Below are positions 25,594-34,416 of a stretch of 64,000 bases of DNA, in pieces. Location: assembly GCF_009708035.1 (NCBI RefSeq), contig NZ_WMBQ01000002.1:558001-622000 (forward strand). Direction: 5' to 3'. Position 1 is the stretch's first letter. The number at the start of each line of letters is the position of its first letter. The DNA comes from Hyphomicrobium album. Its GTDB lineage: Bacteria > Pseudomonadota > Alphaproteobacteria > Rhizobiales > Hyphomicrobiaceae. A program made the position numbers and the translations under genes. The notes below the pieces were generated by a model. That model had not been told where the DNA came from. It did no database searches and saw only the letters and a list, made by a program, of their open reading frames with translations.

Positions 25594-26238
25594 TCAGCCG
25601 GCGCCGGCCGTGAATTCGGCTACGGCGTCGGCGGCGAGCGCGAGGTTGCCTTTGCGCGTGAAGCCCCTGCCGCCGCGCGGGCCAAGATCGTGGTCGCCAT
25701 CCCCGGCCCAGACAAAGCGGATGACCGGCGACAGTGCGTAGCTTTCAACCTCCGACCGGGAGCCGAACGGGTCGCGCTCGCCCTGCACGATGAGCGCCGG
25801 GCAGCGCAGATGCTCGAGGTGCGCGGTGCGCAGGTTGTCGGGCTTGGCTGGCGGGTGGAACGGATAGCCGAGGCACACCAGCCCCGCGACCGCGCCCTCG
25901 TCGAAAAGCTCGTCAGCGACGAGGCTCGCTACCCGGCCGCCGAGCGACTTGCCGCCGATGAACAGCTTCTGCTTCGCCGCGCCCTGCGCCCGCAGCTCCG
26001 CGACCGCGCGCTTATACTCCGGCACGAGCAATTCGGCGCGCGGCGGCGGCCGGCGTTTTCCGCCCTCGCGCCGCGCCGCCATATAGTCGAACTCGAATCG
26101 CGATACCTGCATCCCGCGCTCGACGAGCAGGCCGGCCATTGTCTCGAGAAACGGGCTGGTCATCGCCGCTCCGGCGCCGTGCGCCAAGACGACATGGATC
26201 TTGGCCCCAGGCGTGCCGTTGGTAAGAAATTGCGTCAC
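25594..26238 (-). CDS. Alpha/beta hydrolase (TEX30/KANSL3-like, dienelactone-hydrolase type)
   Basis: A 214-residue cytoplasmic hydrolase of the small alpha/beta family that includes TEX30/KANSL3-like proteins. The opening VVLAHGAGAAMTSPF forms the oxyanion loop. The nucleophile elbow is GGKSLGGR (serine near 98). The acid lies in VQGERDPFG and the catalytic histidine in DGDHDLGPRG. It ends EFTAGAG. The last part of the gene lies in the 88-bp repeat also found at 23428-23515, so its present C-terminus was probably rebuilt when the neighbouring insert arrived. The substrate is unknown. It diverges from mepA. Confidence 0.83.
   Translation of the reverse strand: MTQFLTNGTPGAKIHVVLAHGAGAAMTSPFLETMAGLLVERGMQVSRFEFDYMAARREGGKRRPPPRAELLVPEYKRAVAELRAQGAAKQKLFIGGKSLGGRVASLVADELFDEGAVAGLVCLGYPFHPPAKPDNLRTAHLEHLRCPALIVQGERDPFGSRSEVESYALSPVIRFVWAGDGDHDLGPRGGRGFTRKGNLALAADAVAEFTAGAG
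25596..25683. repeat. Right copy of 88-bp direct repeat
   Basis: This copy forms the last ~29 codons of the alpha/beta-hydrolase gene on the minus strand. It is 86/88 identical to 23428-23515. The first two bases of the hydrolase stop codon complement (25594-25595) lie just outside the repeat, so the stop is supplied by the insert side. Confidence 0.9.
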
Positions 26239-26346
26239 AGATCAACCGCCTATCGCGACTGCGATCGTTAACTGGCTGCTGCAACCGAGGGTCGCTTTTT
26301 AGCCGTATGCGTTTAGTATGGCCTGAACATTGCTTTGGGGGGAGCT

Positions 26347-27504
26347 ATGCATCGCACCCGAATTTTTTTCCTCATTGGATGTCTCGCCGCGGCACCGTAC
26401 GCACTGGCGGCGGACCCCACCGCAAAAGTTCCAGCGCCGGTCCAGGCAAAGCGCACTCCGGCAGCTGCGCCCGCAGCCGTCCCCACGCCCGCGCCGAAAG
26501 TCGAGCAGGGCGCGGCCGGCAAGGCTGGCGACAAGAAAGCCGCCGACAAAAAAGCCGCCGACAAAAAGGAAAAGGACAAGAAGCCGAAGGTCCTCGCCCG
26601 CGATCTGTTCAGCAAGAAGCCGACCGCCTCGGCACTCGCGCCCCGGGCACTCGGCTGGTACTCCAAGGGCTGCCTCTCCGGCGGTGTCCACCTCGCCGAC
26701 TCCGGCCCCGATTGGCAGGCGATGCGCCTATCGCGCAATCGCGCCTGGGGCCACCCCAAGCTCATCAAGCTGTTGAAGCGCTTTGCCAGTGAATCGCGCC
26801 AGGACGGCTGGACCGGACTTCTGGTCGGCGACATCTCGCAGCCGCGCGGCGGCCCGATGCTGACCGGCCATGCGAGCCACCAGGTTGGCCTCGACGCCGA
26901 CATCTGGCTGACGCCGATGCCCGATCGCGTGCTGACGCGTCAGGAGCGCGAGGAGATCCAGGCGACCACGATGCTCGACAAGACGAGCCTCGCGGTCGAT
27001 CCGAAGGTGTTCACCCCGGCGCACGTCGCGATCATCAAGCGCGCCGCGTCCTATCCGGCGGTGGAGCGCATATTCGTCAATCCGGCGATCAAGAAGGCGC
27101 TGTGCCAGGCCGCCGGCAAGGACCGTGCGTGGCTCGGCAAGGTGCGGCCGATCTGGGGGCACAACTATCACTTCCACATTCGCATCGGCTGCCCCAACGG
27201 CGGCTGCGAGTCACAGCCGGCGGTCTCGGGCGACGACGGTTGCGGCAAGGAAGTCGACAACTGGCTGAAGACGATCGAGGCGTCGCTGAAGAAGCCGCAA
27301 CCCAAGCCCGGCACGAAGATCGTTCCCGACAGCGAGCGCCGTCAGGTCACGATGGAACAGCTGCCGGCCGAATGCAAAATCGTGCTCAACAGCCCCGGCA
27401 CGAAGCCCGACACCGGCAGCGAGGTTGCCTCGTCGCCGCCGCCGGCACCGGCCGCCGCCGCGCCGGCAGCGCAAGCGACGCCAGCGTCAGCGGTGACGAA
27501 GTAG
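26347..27504 (+). CDS. mepA: Penicillin-insensitive murein endopeptidase
   Basis: A periplasmic LAS-family metallopeptidase that cuts D-Ala-mDAP cross-links in peptidoglycan. The 385-residue protein has a signal peptide (MHRTRIFFLIGCLAAAPYALA), then an Ala/Lys/Pro-rich linker including the repeat DKKAADKKAADKK. The catalytic domain carries the zinc motif GHASHQVGLDADIWLTPM (H-x6-D core) and the later GHNYHFHIRIGCP, plus the family cysteines. ATG 26347 follows GGGGGAG; an ATG 12 bp upstream is less suitable. The long Lys-rich linker and the Ala/Pro-rich tail exceed the E. coli enzyme (about 270 residues). It converges with msrA. Confidence 0.93.
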   Translation: MHRTRIFFLIGCLAAAPYALAADPTAKVPAPVQAKRTPAAAPAAVPTPAPKVEQGAAGKAGDKKAADKKAADKKEKDKKPKVLARDLFSKKPTASALAPRALGWYSKGCLSGGVHLADSGPDWQAMRLSRNRAWGHPKLIKLLKRFASESRQDGWTGLLVGDISQPRGGPMLTGHASHQVGLDADIWLTPMPDRVLTRQEREEIQATTMLDKTSLAVDPKVFTPAHVAIIKRAASYPAVERIFVNPAIKKALCQAAGKDRAWLGKVRPIWGHNYHFHIRIGCPNGGCESQPAVSGDDGCGKEVDNWLKTIEASLKKPQPKPGTKIVPDSERRQVTMEQLPAECKIVLNSPGTKPDTGSEVASSPPPAPAAAAPAAQATPASAVTK

Positions 27505-27509
27505 CCGGA

Positions 27510-28169
27510 TCAGGCCGCTGCAACGCCGGTCGGCATCGGGCAGGTGACGCCCGTGCCGCCGAGCCCGCAGTAGCCGTGCGGGACCTTCGACAGGTACTGC
27601 TGGTGATAGTCCTCGGCGAAGAAGAACTCCGGCGCCGGGAGAACCTCGGTCGTGATCTGCCCCAAGCCGTTGTCGCCGAGCGCCTTCTGATACTCCGCCT
27701 TCGACGCCTCCGCCGCCTGCCGCTGCGCATCGGTGAAGTAGTAGATCCCCGAGCGGTACTGCGTGCCGACGTCATTGCCCTGGCGCATGCCCTGCGTCGG
27801 GTTGTGGCTCTCCCAGAACGTCTTCAGGAGCTGCTCATAGCTGATCTCCTTCGGATCGTAGACGACGAGCACGACCTCGTTGTGCCCGGTCTGCCCGGTG
27901 CACACCTCCTCGTACGTCGGATTGGGCGTGAAGCCGCCGGCGTAGCCGACTGCGGTGATCCAGATGCCGGCCCCGAGGTTCCAGAACTTGCGCTCGGCAC
28001 CCCAGAAGCAGCCGATGCCGAACATCGCCGTCTCGAGGCCCGCAGGGTAGGGACCCTTCAGGGGACGCGAGAAGATGTCGTGCTCGTGGGCGGTGAGGAT
28101 CGGCGTCGGACGGCCCTTCAGCGCCGTGGCCGCGGTCGGCATCGAAACCTTGTCTTTGCGGAAAAGCAT
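27510..28169 (-). CDS. msrA: Peptide-methionine (S)-S-oxide reductase
   Basis: Reduces methionine-(S)-sulfoxide in proteins or as free amino acid, using thioredoxin. The 219-residue protein contains the active-site motif GIGCFWGAE with the nucleophile at Cys 54, then [32 protein letters not shown]-like [18 protein letters not shown], and [10 protein letters not shown]-terminal [12 protein letters not shown] segment holds the likely resolving cysteines. No signal peptide. Start at ATG 28169. A role in oxidative-damage repair fits the family; no partner genes are linked. Confidence 0.95.
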   Translation of the reverse strand: MLFRKDKVSMPTAATALKGRPTPILTAHEHDIFSRPLKGPYPAGLETAMFGIGCFWGAERKFWNLGAGIWITAVGYAGGFTPNPTYEEVCTGQTGHNEVVLVVYDPKEISYEQLLKTFWESHNPTQGMRQGNDVGTQYRSGIYYFTDAQRQAAEASKAEYQKALGDNGLGQITTEVLPAPEFFFAEDYHQQYLSKVPHGYCGLGGTGVTCPMPTGVAAA

Positions 28170-28303
28170 GGCTCAACCCCGATTGGATGATGACAGGCCC
28201 TGATATAGTCTCTCGGCGGCTTACCCGGCAGACCCTCCTAGGGTCATGTTATTGTGATGTTATCTGAGCATGCTGCGGTGAAACGTTAAGGGGGGCTGGC
28301 GCG

Positions 28304-29167
28304 ATGGCGGATGTTGCAGCGATGGGGGACGCAGCCCTTGCCGCGCCGATAAAAAAGCCCGAGCGCACACTTTATGCTGCCGGGGGCGGCCGTAAGTTCG
28401 CGTTCGCGTTTGTGTTTCTCATCCTCCTGCCGTTCTTCATCAGCCTGCCGCCGATGCTGTTTTGGCGGCTGTCGCAGGGGGTGTGGACCGGCACCTTCGG
28501 CCTGCTCGTGCTCGCCGCCGGATTCACCGTCATCATGTTTCTGTTGTTCATCGAGGTGATGCACTCGCTGATGACGCGCATCGAGCTGGGCGAAAACTCG
28601 GTGAAGATGACGCTGCCGGCCGGACGCGGTCCGACGCCTGTCGTGCGCTACCGCAGCCACGACATCCCCTACGATCAGATCAAGGCGGTCGAGACGCGCC
28701 GCGAAATCTACGGCGGCTCAATGGCGCCGGTGCTGCTGCAGGGCGCGCGCCTCGTTCTCAAGGACGATAGCGCGGTGAAGCTCGGCTACGTCAGCGAGGC
28801 CAACAGCGACCCGTGCTTCCCCTACCCGGAGATCGCTCAGAAGATCGCCGAGCGCGCCGGGTTGCAAGTCGAGCACAAGGGCAACGTGCGCCGCTCGCTG
28901 CAGAAGAAGTACTTCGGTCTCAAGAAGGAGTTTCTCGCGGAAGCCGCGGGCGAGGTCCCCGAGGCGGAGATCGAGGCGCTCAACAAGAGCCACCGCAAGT
29001 GGGTGATGCGCATCATCGGCCTGCTGGTCGGTCTCATGGTGCTGGGCATCGCGCTCGATATCGCCTACCCGCCGAGCAGCGGCCTGCCGCCGGCGCTGAC
29101 CAGCATCACCAAGTCGATCATGGGCAGCGCCACCGCGCCGGCCGCCAGCCCGGCGAAGAAGAAGTAG
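28304..29167 (+). CDS. Hypothetical membrane protein with PH-like central domain
   Basis: I do not recognise a named family. The 287-residue protein has two adjacent membrane helices (~30-55 and 64-88). A hydrophilic central domain of about 150 residues follows (LGENSVKMTLPAGRG...PYDQIKAVETRREIY...), whose I-P-Y-x-x-I-x-x-V-E pattern recalls bacterial PH/YdbS-like domains. A third helix lies near 238-260, before an Ala/Pro/Lys-rich tail ending PAKKK. ATG 28304 follows AAGGGGGG. It converges with a small two-helix protein gene 7 bp away. The function is unknown; a membrane-associated scaffold or regulator is only a guess. Confidence 0.65.
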   Translation: MADVAAMGDAALAAPIKKPERTLYAAGGGRKFAFAFVFLILLPFFISLPPMLFWRLSQGVWTGTFGLLVLAAGFTVIMFLLFIEVMHSLMTRIELGENSVKMTLPAGRGPTPVVRYRSHDIPYDQIKAVETRREIYGGSMAPVLLQGARLVLKDDSAVKLGYVSEANSDPCFPYPEIAQKIAERAGLQVEHKGNVRRSLQKKYFGLKKEFLAEAAGEVPEAEIEALNKSHRKWVMRIIGLLVGLMVLGIALDIAYPPSSGLPPALTSITKSIMGSATAPAASPAKKK

Positions 29168-29174
29168 CGCGCTC

Positions 29175-29489
29175 TTAGTTGACGTGGACCTTCATCTGCA
29201 AGCGGCGGCGGCCTAAGTAGCCGCAGACGAGTGCCAGGCCGCCGAACAGCACCGACATCGGAGCGGTGAGCACGCTCAGGATCATCGGGTTCCACACCCA
29301 GGGAAACGTCATGCTGACGATATTGGCGCGCGTGGCGACGAGCGATGCCGGCGCCAGCTCCGTCCAGTAGTTGATGACGCTATGCGCTTCGAACGGCCCC
29401 GTGCCGTTGAGCGCCGGCGTCGCGTCGGCGACGAGTGCAACGACGGCGATCAGCGCGAATAGACTGGCGAGAAAGCGCAAGCTGGCCAC
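29175..29489 (-). CDS. Small membrane protein, hypothetical
   Basis: A 104-residue protein with an N-terminal hydrophobic segment (~4-22, possibly an uncleaved signal). A loop containing GPFEAHSVINYWTELAPASL precedes a second helix (~70-92), and the tail is basic (RRRLQMKVHVN). GTG 29489 is the start, with CGGAGG about 8 bases before it. It lies 36 bp downstream of the methylmalonyl-CoA mutase small-subunit gene in the same direction. That is the place where the large subunit gene usually sits. No function can be assigned. Confidence 0.6.
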   Translation of the reverse strand: MASLRFLASLFALIAVVALVADATPALNGTGPFEAHSVINYWTELAPASLVATRANIVSMTFPWVWNPMILSVLTAPMSVLFGGLALVCGYLGRRRLQMKVHVN

Positions 29490-29525
29490 GGGGGTCCTCC
29501 GTTGCGGCGCTCCGACGCGTAATAC

Positions 29526-31424
29526 TTAGCCCTGCGCGAGCGATTTGTGCAGGCCTTCCAGCGAGGCGATGGCGTCCTGTCCCGCATAGAGGAAGCCGTC
29601 GACGCCGGCGGCACGGAGCGCCGCCTCGGCCTCGCCGGGGCGTCCGGCCAGAAACACACGGGCCGCGCCGGCTGCCTTCAGGGCTTGCGCCGCGGCTTCG
29701 CCCTGCAGCGCATAAACCTCGTCGGACGAGCAGATGCAGGCGATCTTGGCGCCGGAAGCCTTGAATGCCTCGGCGGCTTCGGCCGCGCTCTTGTAGCCGT
29801 CGCTGGTCAGGCCCTCGATGCCGCCGGTGGCGAGGAAGTTCCACATCCATTGCGAGCGGCGGTTGTGCTCGGCGATCTCGCCGAGGTTGGCCATGAACAC
29901 GCGCTTGCGCTTGCCGGTCTTGGCGAGAAAGGCGTCGCCCGCGTCGCGCAGCTTCTCGAACGCTTCGCCAAGCCGATGCGGGGTGAGCGCGCGCACGGTC
30001 CCCTGCGGCGCGGCGGCGGCCGCTGGGAACGGCGTGATCTTCACGCCGTCATCGCCGAGGAACGGGAACACCGAGACCCCGGTCAGCTCGACGCGGCCCG
30101 TTGCAATGTTCTTGGCGCGCATCTCGGCGATCTTGGCGATGTCGTCCTGCAATCCGCCCGACGACAGCGCGGCGATGATGCCGCCTTCGGCCTCGAGATC
30201 CTGGAAGATTGTCCACGCTCGCGTTGCGAGCTCTTCGGTGAGCTTCTCGACGTACCAGGAGCCGCCGATCGGATCGGCGACGCGGCCGAGCTGCGATTCC
30301 TCCTGCAGAACGAGCTGCGTGTTGCGGGCGACGCGCCGCGCAAAGCGGTCGGGAACACCGAGCGCCCAGGTGAAGGGGAGCACCGTGACGGCGTCGGCGC
30401 TGCCGAAGGCACCCGCCGCGCAGGCCGCGGTGGTGCGCAGCATGTTGGTCCAAGGATCGCGCTTCGCCATCATGCGCGCCGAGGTGACCGCCGTGATGTA
30501 CGTCGAGGCAGCCGAGGCGCCACTCGCCTCGGCAATACGCGCGATGATCTTGCGCGCGGCACGCACCTTGGCCGCATTGAGGAACAGATCCGTATCGACC
30601 GACAGGGCAAAGGCGATTTGGGGGAAGGCGTCGTTCGGCGCCACGCCGGCTTTTTCGAAGGCGCGCAGGTAGGCGACGAGGGAGGCGGCGAGAAACGCCA
30701 GCTCCTGGGCCTCGCTGGCGCCGGCCTCGTGCGGCACGGTCGCGTCGACGAGGACCGTGGTCAGCGGCCGCTCCGCCTTGCGCGCCTCGGCGGCGAGCTT
30801 GACCGTATCGGCAACGGCCTGTTCGACGGGCGCCCACGTCGCGCCGAAACGCGCGAAGGTGCCGATGGGATCGACGTTGAGGCGCGACACCGCCGTTCCG
30901 CCGTCTTCCCGCTTCAAGGCGGCGAGCGCGCGCAGGTAGTGGCGCGCTGCCTCGAGGCCGGCGACGCCGCCCAAGAGCTGGATGGGCGCGTAGTCGACGA
31001 GCACGCCGGGCAGCGTCTCGGCCGCGTCGTCGGCGCTCGCGATCTTGATGCCGTACTGCCCCGGGCCGGCGATCTGCAAGACGGCGCCGTTGGCGCCGCC
31101 CTCCAGCTCTTCCAGGATCGCCTTGTTGGCCGCCTTCGGGTCGGCGTCGACGACGCGCTGGTGGATCTGCCAGCCGAGGTCCTGCGCCGCCGCGTGAGTG
31201 CCGCGCGTGAACGGCGCCTTGCCGGGGACCGCAGCTTGCGCGCCGGGGAGCGTGTCGGCGCGCGAATAGAGCGGCTCGATGCGCAGGCCGTCGGCAGTCT
31301 TGGCGACCAGCCGGCGCTCGAAATCGGCTCCCTTCAATGCCTTATCGACCAGCTGACGCCACTTCTCGTAGGTGGCGGGCGTAAAGCCGGAGGCGAGTTC
31401 GACGGGAGCGGACGTGTCGGTCAT
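29526..31424 (-). CDS. mutA: Methylmalonyl-CoA mutase small subunit (beta)
   Basis: The non-catalytic partner of the heterodimeric enzyme that interconverts methylmalonyl-CoA and succinyl-CoA. The 632-residue protein has the mutase barrel (for example TYITAVTSARMMAKRDPWTNMLRTT and ADPIGGSWYVEKLTEELA). A C-terminal domain of B12-binding fold lacks the DxHxxG cobalamin-histidine motif, as expected for the small subunit. In most genomes mutA is followed directly by mutB; here the next gene is a short membrane protein and then mutations in strand, so the catalytic subunit must be elsewhere if the enzyme is functional. It diverges from the HerA-like ATPase gene. Confidence 0.9.
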   Translation of the reverse strand: MTDTSAPVELASGFTPATYEKWRQLVDKALKGADFERRLVAKTADGLRIEPLYSRADTLPGAQAAVPGKAPFTRGTHAAAQDLGWQIHQRVVDADPKAANKAILEELEGGANGAVLQIAGPGQYGIKIASADDAAETLPGVLVDYAPIQLLGGVAGLEAARHYLRALAALKREDGGTAVSRLNVDPIGTFARFGATWAPVEQAVADTVKLAAEARKAERPLTTVLVDATVPHEAGASEAQELAFLAASLVAYLRAFEKAGVAPNDAFPQIAFALSVDTDLFLNAAKVRAARKIIARIAEASGASAASTYITAVTSARMMAKRDPWTNMLRTTAACAAGAFGSADAVTVLPFTWALGVPDRFARRVARNTQLVLQEESQLGRVADPIGGSWYVEKLTEELATRAWTIFQDLEAEGGIIAALSSGGLQDDIAKIAEMRAKNIATGRVELTGVSVFPFLGDDGVKITPFPAAAAAPQGTVRALTPHRLGEAFEKLRDAGDAFLAKTGKRKRVFMANLGEIAEHNRRSQWMWNFLATGGIEGLTSDGYKSAAEAAEAFKASGAKIACICSSDEVYALQGEAAAQALKAAGAARVFLAGRPGEAEAALRAAGVDGFLYAGQDAIASLEGLHKSLAQG

Positions 31425-31694
31425 GGGCAGGCGATCTCGGTTGCAGGCGGCATCCGGCGGCGGACGCGTGGGCTCTCTCTATAGTCGGTTCCGGCGCGAA
31501 TTCGCACGCCGAAAGCGTCGCTTGGCCCATCGCCGCGTCGCTTCGGCGCGCCGCGCTAAACCGGGTTCGTCACATCGATACTTTTCCCCAAGTCCGCCAT
31601 GCAACCGATGTTTGCAAAGGGTATCCTCCCATGCCAAGAGCGAACGGCGGTCAGCCCCTTCGAGTCGGGCCGCCTTTGGAGGCCGGAGACAGCT

Positions 31695-33182
31695 ATGAGC
31701 CAATCGGTTTTGCAGGACGGCAAGATCTTCGTCGGTAAGAGCGTCAAGCCCGAGTACCTCGATCTTACCCTGGCGAACCGGCACGGCCTCATCACCGGCG
31801 CCACGGGCACCGGCAAGACGGTGACGCTGCAGGTGCTGGCAGAAGGCTTCTCGCGCGCCGGCGTTCCGGTGTTCGCCGCCGACATCAAGGGCGATCTTTC
31901 CGGCATCGCCGAGGTGGGCGAGCCGAAGGACTTTCTGCTGAAGCGAGCCGCCGAAGTCGGCCTCGAGAATTACAAGAACAGCGCGTCGCCCGTCGTGCTG
32001 TGGGACGTGTTCGGCGCCGGCGGGCATCCGATCCGCGCCACCGTCGAGGACATGGGGCCGCTGCTCCTGTCGCGCATGCTGGAGCTCAACGACGTGCAGG
32101 AGGGCGTGCTCAACATCGCCTTCCGTGTCGCCTCGGAAGAGAAGCTGCCCCTCATCAACCTCGGTGACTTGCGCGCCATCATCAACAACGTGGCGTCGCG
32201 CGCCAAAGAGCTGACGACCAAGTACGGCAACGTGGCGATAACGTCGGTGGGCGCCATCCAGCGCCGCCTGCTGGTGCTCGACGAGCAGGGCGCCGATCAT
32301 TTCTTCGGCGAGCCGGCGCTCGACATCTGGGATTTCATTCGCACGGCACCCGACGGCCGCGGCGTGATCAATATCCTGTCGGCCGAAAAGCTGATGGAGA
32401 AGCCGCGCCTCTACGCGACGTTCCTTTTGTGGATGCTGACCAAGCTGTGGCAGACGCTGCCCGAGGTCGGCGATCAGCCCAAGCCGAAGCTGGTGTTCTT
32501 CTTCGACGAGGCGCATCTGCTGTTCGACGACGCGCCCAAGGCGCTGATGGATCGCATCGAGCAGATCGCGCGCCTGGTGCGCTCCAAGGGCGTCGGCGTC
32601 TACTTCATCACGCAGAACCCGATGGACGTGCCGAACTCGGTATCGGCGCAGCTCGGCAACCGCGTGCAGCATGCGCTGCGCGCCTTCACCCCGCAGGAGC
32701 AGCGGGCGGTGCGGGCGGCGGCGGAGACGTTCCGGCGCAACCCTGAGCTCGACACCGAGCGCGTCATCCTCGAATTGAAGGTGGGCGAGGCGCTCGTCTC
32801 GATGCTGGAGAACAAGGGCGAGCCGTCGATCGTGCAGCGGACGCTGATCCGTCCGCCCGAGGGCCGCATCGGCCCGATCACGGACGCGGAGCGCCGGGCG
32901 ATCATCGCCGCGAGCCCGTTCAGCGGCAAATACGATCAGGTGAAGAACCGCGAGAGCGCCGAGGAGATCTTAGCGCAGCGCGGCTCGCAGGCTGCGGCTT
33001 CGAAGGAGCAAGCTTCGGCCGGCGGCGGCTGGACGGACGTCATCTTCGGCGGCAAGGGGTCGAGCGGGCGGCATCGCCAGGGCATGGGCGAGATGATCGG
33101 CCGGGAAATGCAGCGCTCGATCTCGCGCAGCATCGTGTCGATGATCAAGGGCATCATCATGAAGAGCATTCGCGGGCGCTGA
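31695..33182 (+). CDS. HerA-like ATPase (DUF853 family)
   Basis: A 495-residue P-loop ATPase of the FtsK/HerA superfamily. Walker A GATGTGKT lies at 35-42, followed by the family-typical FAADIKGDLSGIAEVGEP. The Walker B-like LVFFFDEAHLLFDDAP and an arginine-bearing TQNPMDVPNSVSAQLGNRVQHALRA follow. The C-terminal region is Gln/Ala/Gly-rich and ends with a hydrophobic-basic helix (MIKGIIMKSIRGR). DUF853 proteins are common in proteobacteria and are sometimes called YjgR; their function is not established. DNA translocation is inferred from the superfamily. ATG 31695 follows GGAGAC. Confidence 0.88.
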   Translation: MSQSVLQDGKIFVGKSVKPEYLDLTLANRHGLITGATGTGKTVTLQVLAEGFSRAGVPVFAADIKGDLSGIAEVGEPKDFLLKRAAEVGLENYKNSASPVVLWDVFGAGGHPIRATVEDMGPLLLSRMLELNDVQEGVLNIAFRVASEEKLPLINLGDLRAIINNVASRAKELTTKYGNVAITSVGAIQRRLLVLDEQGADHFFGEPALDIWDFIRTAPDGRGVINILSAEKLMEKPRLYATFLLWMLTKLWQTLPEVGDQPKPKLVFFFDEAHLLFDDAPKALMDRIEQIARLVRSKGVGVYFITQNPMDVPNSVSAQLGNRVQHALRAFTPQEQRAVRAAAETFRRNPELDTERVILELKVGEALVSMLENKGEPSIVQRTLIRPPEGRIGPITDAERRAIIAASPFSGKYDQVKNRESAEEILAQRGSQAAASKEQASAGGGWTDVIFGGKGSSGRHRQGMGEMIGREMQRSISRSIVSMIKGIIMKSIRGR

Positions 33183-33203
33183 AACGCCTGCGCGGTGAAC
33201 TTG

Positions 33204-33246
33204 AAATGAAAACAGCGCTGCCCGGGTGGACAGCGCCGTTTTCAGT
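33204..33246. terminator. Bidirectional terminator between the HerA-like gene and sodB
   Basis: TGAAAACAGCGCTG at 33207-33220 pairs with CAGCGCCGTTTTCA at 33231-33244 around a 10-base loop, with one mismatch. The A-run on one side and T-run on the other make it usable from both directions, as needed between two convergent genes. Confidence 0.8.
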
Positions 33247-33263
33247 TTCGGTGAGGCCTAAGA

Positions 33264-33863
33264 TCAGGCCGACTTGGCGGCCATTTCCTCGACGTGCTCC
33301 CAATTGATGAGATTGTCGAACCACGCCTCGAGGTACTTCGGGCGGGCATTGCGATAGTCGATGTAGTAGCTGTGCTCCCACACGTCGCAGCCGAGGATCG
33401 GCGAGGCGCCGTGCATCAGCGGGTTCTCGCCGTTCGGCGTCTTGATGAGCTCGAGCTTTCCGTCTTTGACGGCGAGCCACGTCCAGCCCGAGCCGAACTG
33501 GGTCTTGCCGTTCTCGATGAAGTCGGTGCGGACCTTGTCGAAGCCACCATAGCCGTCGACGAGCTTCTGGACGGTGCCCGGCAGTTTGTTGCCGCCGCCG
33601 CCCTTTTTCATCCACTGCCAGAAATGGTTGTGATTGTAGTCCTGGCCGACGTTGTTGATGATCGGCTGCGCCTTGTCGGCGTAGGCCAGCTTGCAAATCT
33701 CCTCGATGCTCTTGCCTTCGTATTTCGAGCCGGGGATCAGCTTGTTGGCCATATCGACATAGGCCTGATGGTGCTTGTCGTGGTGATATTCCAGCGTTTC
33801 AGCCGACATAAACGGCGCGAGCGCGTCGTACGCATAGGGGAGCGGCGGCAGCTTGAATGTCAT
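33264..33863 (-). CDS. sodB: Superoxide dismutase, Fe/Mn type
   Basis: Converts superoxide to hydrogen peroxide and oxygen in the cytoplasm. At 199 residues it is the usual length for the family. The metal ligands are visible as His 27 (EYHHDKHH), His 80 (NHNHFW), Asp 160 and His 164 (GCDVWEHSYY). The early KLPPLPYAYDALAPFMS and the GSGWTWL motif are typical. The sequence looks closer to iron-type enzymes, but the metal cannot be decided from sequence alone. A bidirectional terminator separates it from the convergent HerA-like gene. Confidence 0.95.
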   Translation of the reverse strand: MTFKLPPLPYAYDALAPFMSAETLEYHHDKHHQAYVDMANKLIPGSKYEGKSIEEICKLAYADKAQPIINNVGQDYNHNHFWQWMKKGGGGNKLPGTVQKLVDGYGGFDKVRTDFIENGKTQFGSGWTWLAVKDGKLELIKTPNGENPLMHGASPILGCDVWEHSYYIDYRNARPKYLEAWFDNLINWEHVEEMAAKSA

Positions 33864-34416
33864 GATCTCAGGCCTCCGGAGGTGGTGCTGGGTCGGAATT
33901 GATTTGCGGCGGGAACCTACCGGCTCGCATGCGACATGGCAAACGCGGCCTCGGAGTTGGGAGTTCCGATCGGCGGCGCAGTGGCGCGCACGATTTGCAA
34001 TCGTGGAATGAGCGGGAAAGGGGTGAGGGCGCAGCGACCCTGAACGCTGCGCCCTCGTGGATCACTCCGGGGAAGATGGGAGTTCAGGGTTGCACGACCC
34101 TATGGCCCGGCACCTGAACGGTGGCTGAACGTCCGGCGAACGCCGAATGATCAGGGCGCGGCCGGAATCGCCATTTGTTTTCAACCCGCCCCCGATGCCC
34201 TATTGGGCGGAATGAAAAATAGGCATCATTTATGTCGGGCGCGTGCACATGGTTTTACTGCGCGGTACGGTTGCAATGCCGCGGCTAACGAAGATACAGT
34301 TTCTCGGCCGATTTTCTTTGTGGCTGCTTGACAAATGGAAGGCAAAAAGTAATCCAAGCACTTCTAGATGTGGTAATGGCGAATTGCCGTGCGTTGATTA
34401 GAGGAAGGACTGCCGA
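33864..34416. other. Gene-free stretch upstream of the H-NS family gene
   Basis: No supported gene is found in these 553 bases between the divergent sodB and hns-like genes. The last ~150 bases are noticeably richer in A and T than the surroundings. TTGACA at 34328-34333 and TAATCC at 34350-34355, 16 bases apart, could form a promoter for the H-NS-like gene. An AT-rich upstream region would suit autoregulation by such a protein. No tRNA or small-RNA signature was recognised. Confidence 0.45.

Larger units (their letters stand above)
23428..25683. mobile_element. Candidate small insertion bounded by 88-bp direct repeats
   Basis: About 2.1 kb lies between two near-identical direct repeats, and it holds one long gene of different base composition with three predicted DNA-binding domains. 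The right repeat is the end of an intact alpha/beta-hydrolase gene and the left repeat is a partial copy. This is the layout left by an element that enters the 3' end of a gene and carries a replacement end. No integrase or transposase catalytic motif was found, so the mode of entry is unknown. Acquisition by homologous exchange, or a local duplication, would give the same picture. Confidence 0.45.

Noticed and set aside
29547..31484. A 645-codon frame antisense to the methylmalonyl-CoA mutase subunit
   Set aside because: It mirrors the mutA gene and has no domain. It is an effect of GC-rich third positions.
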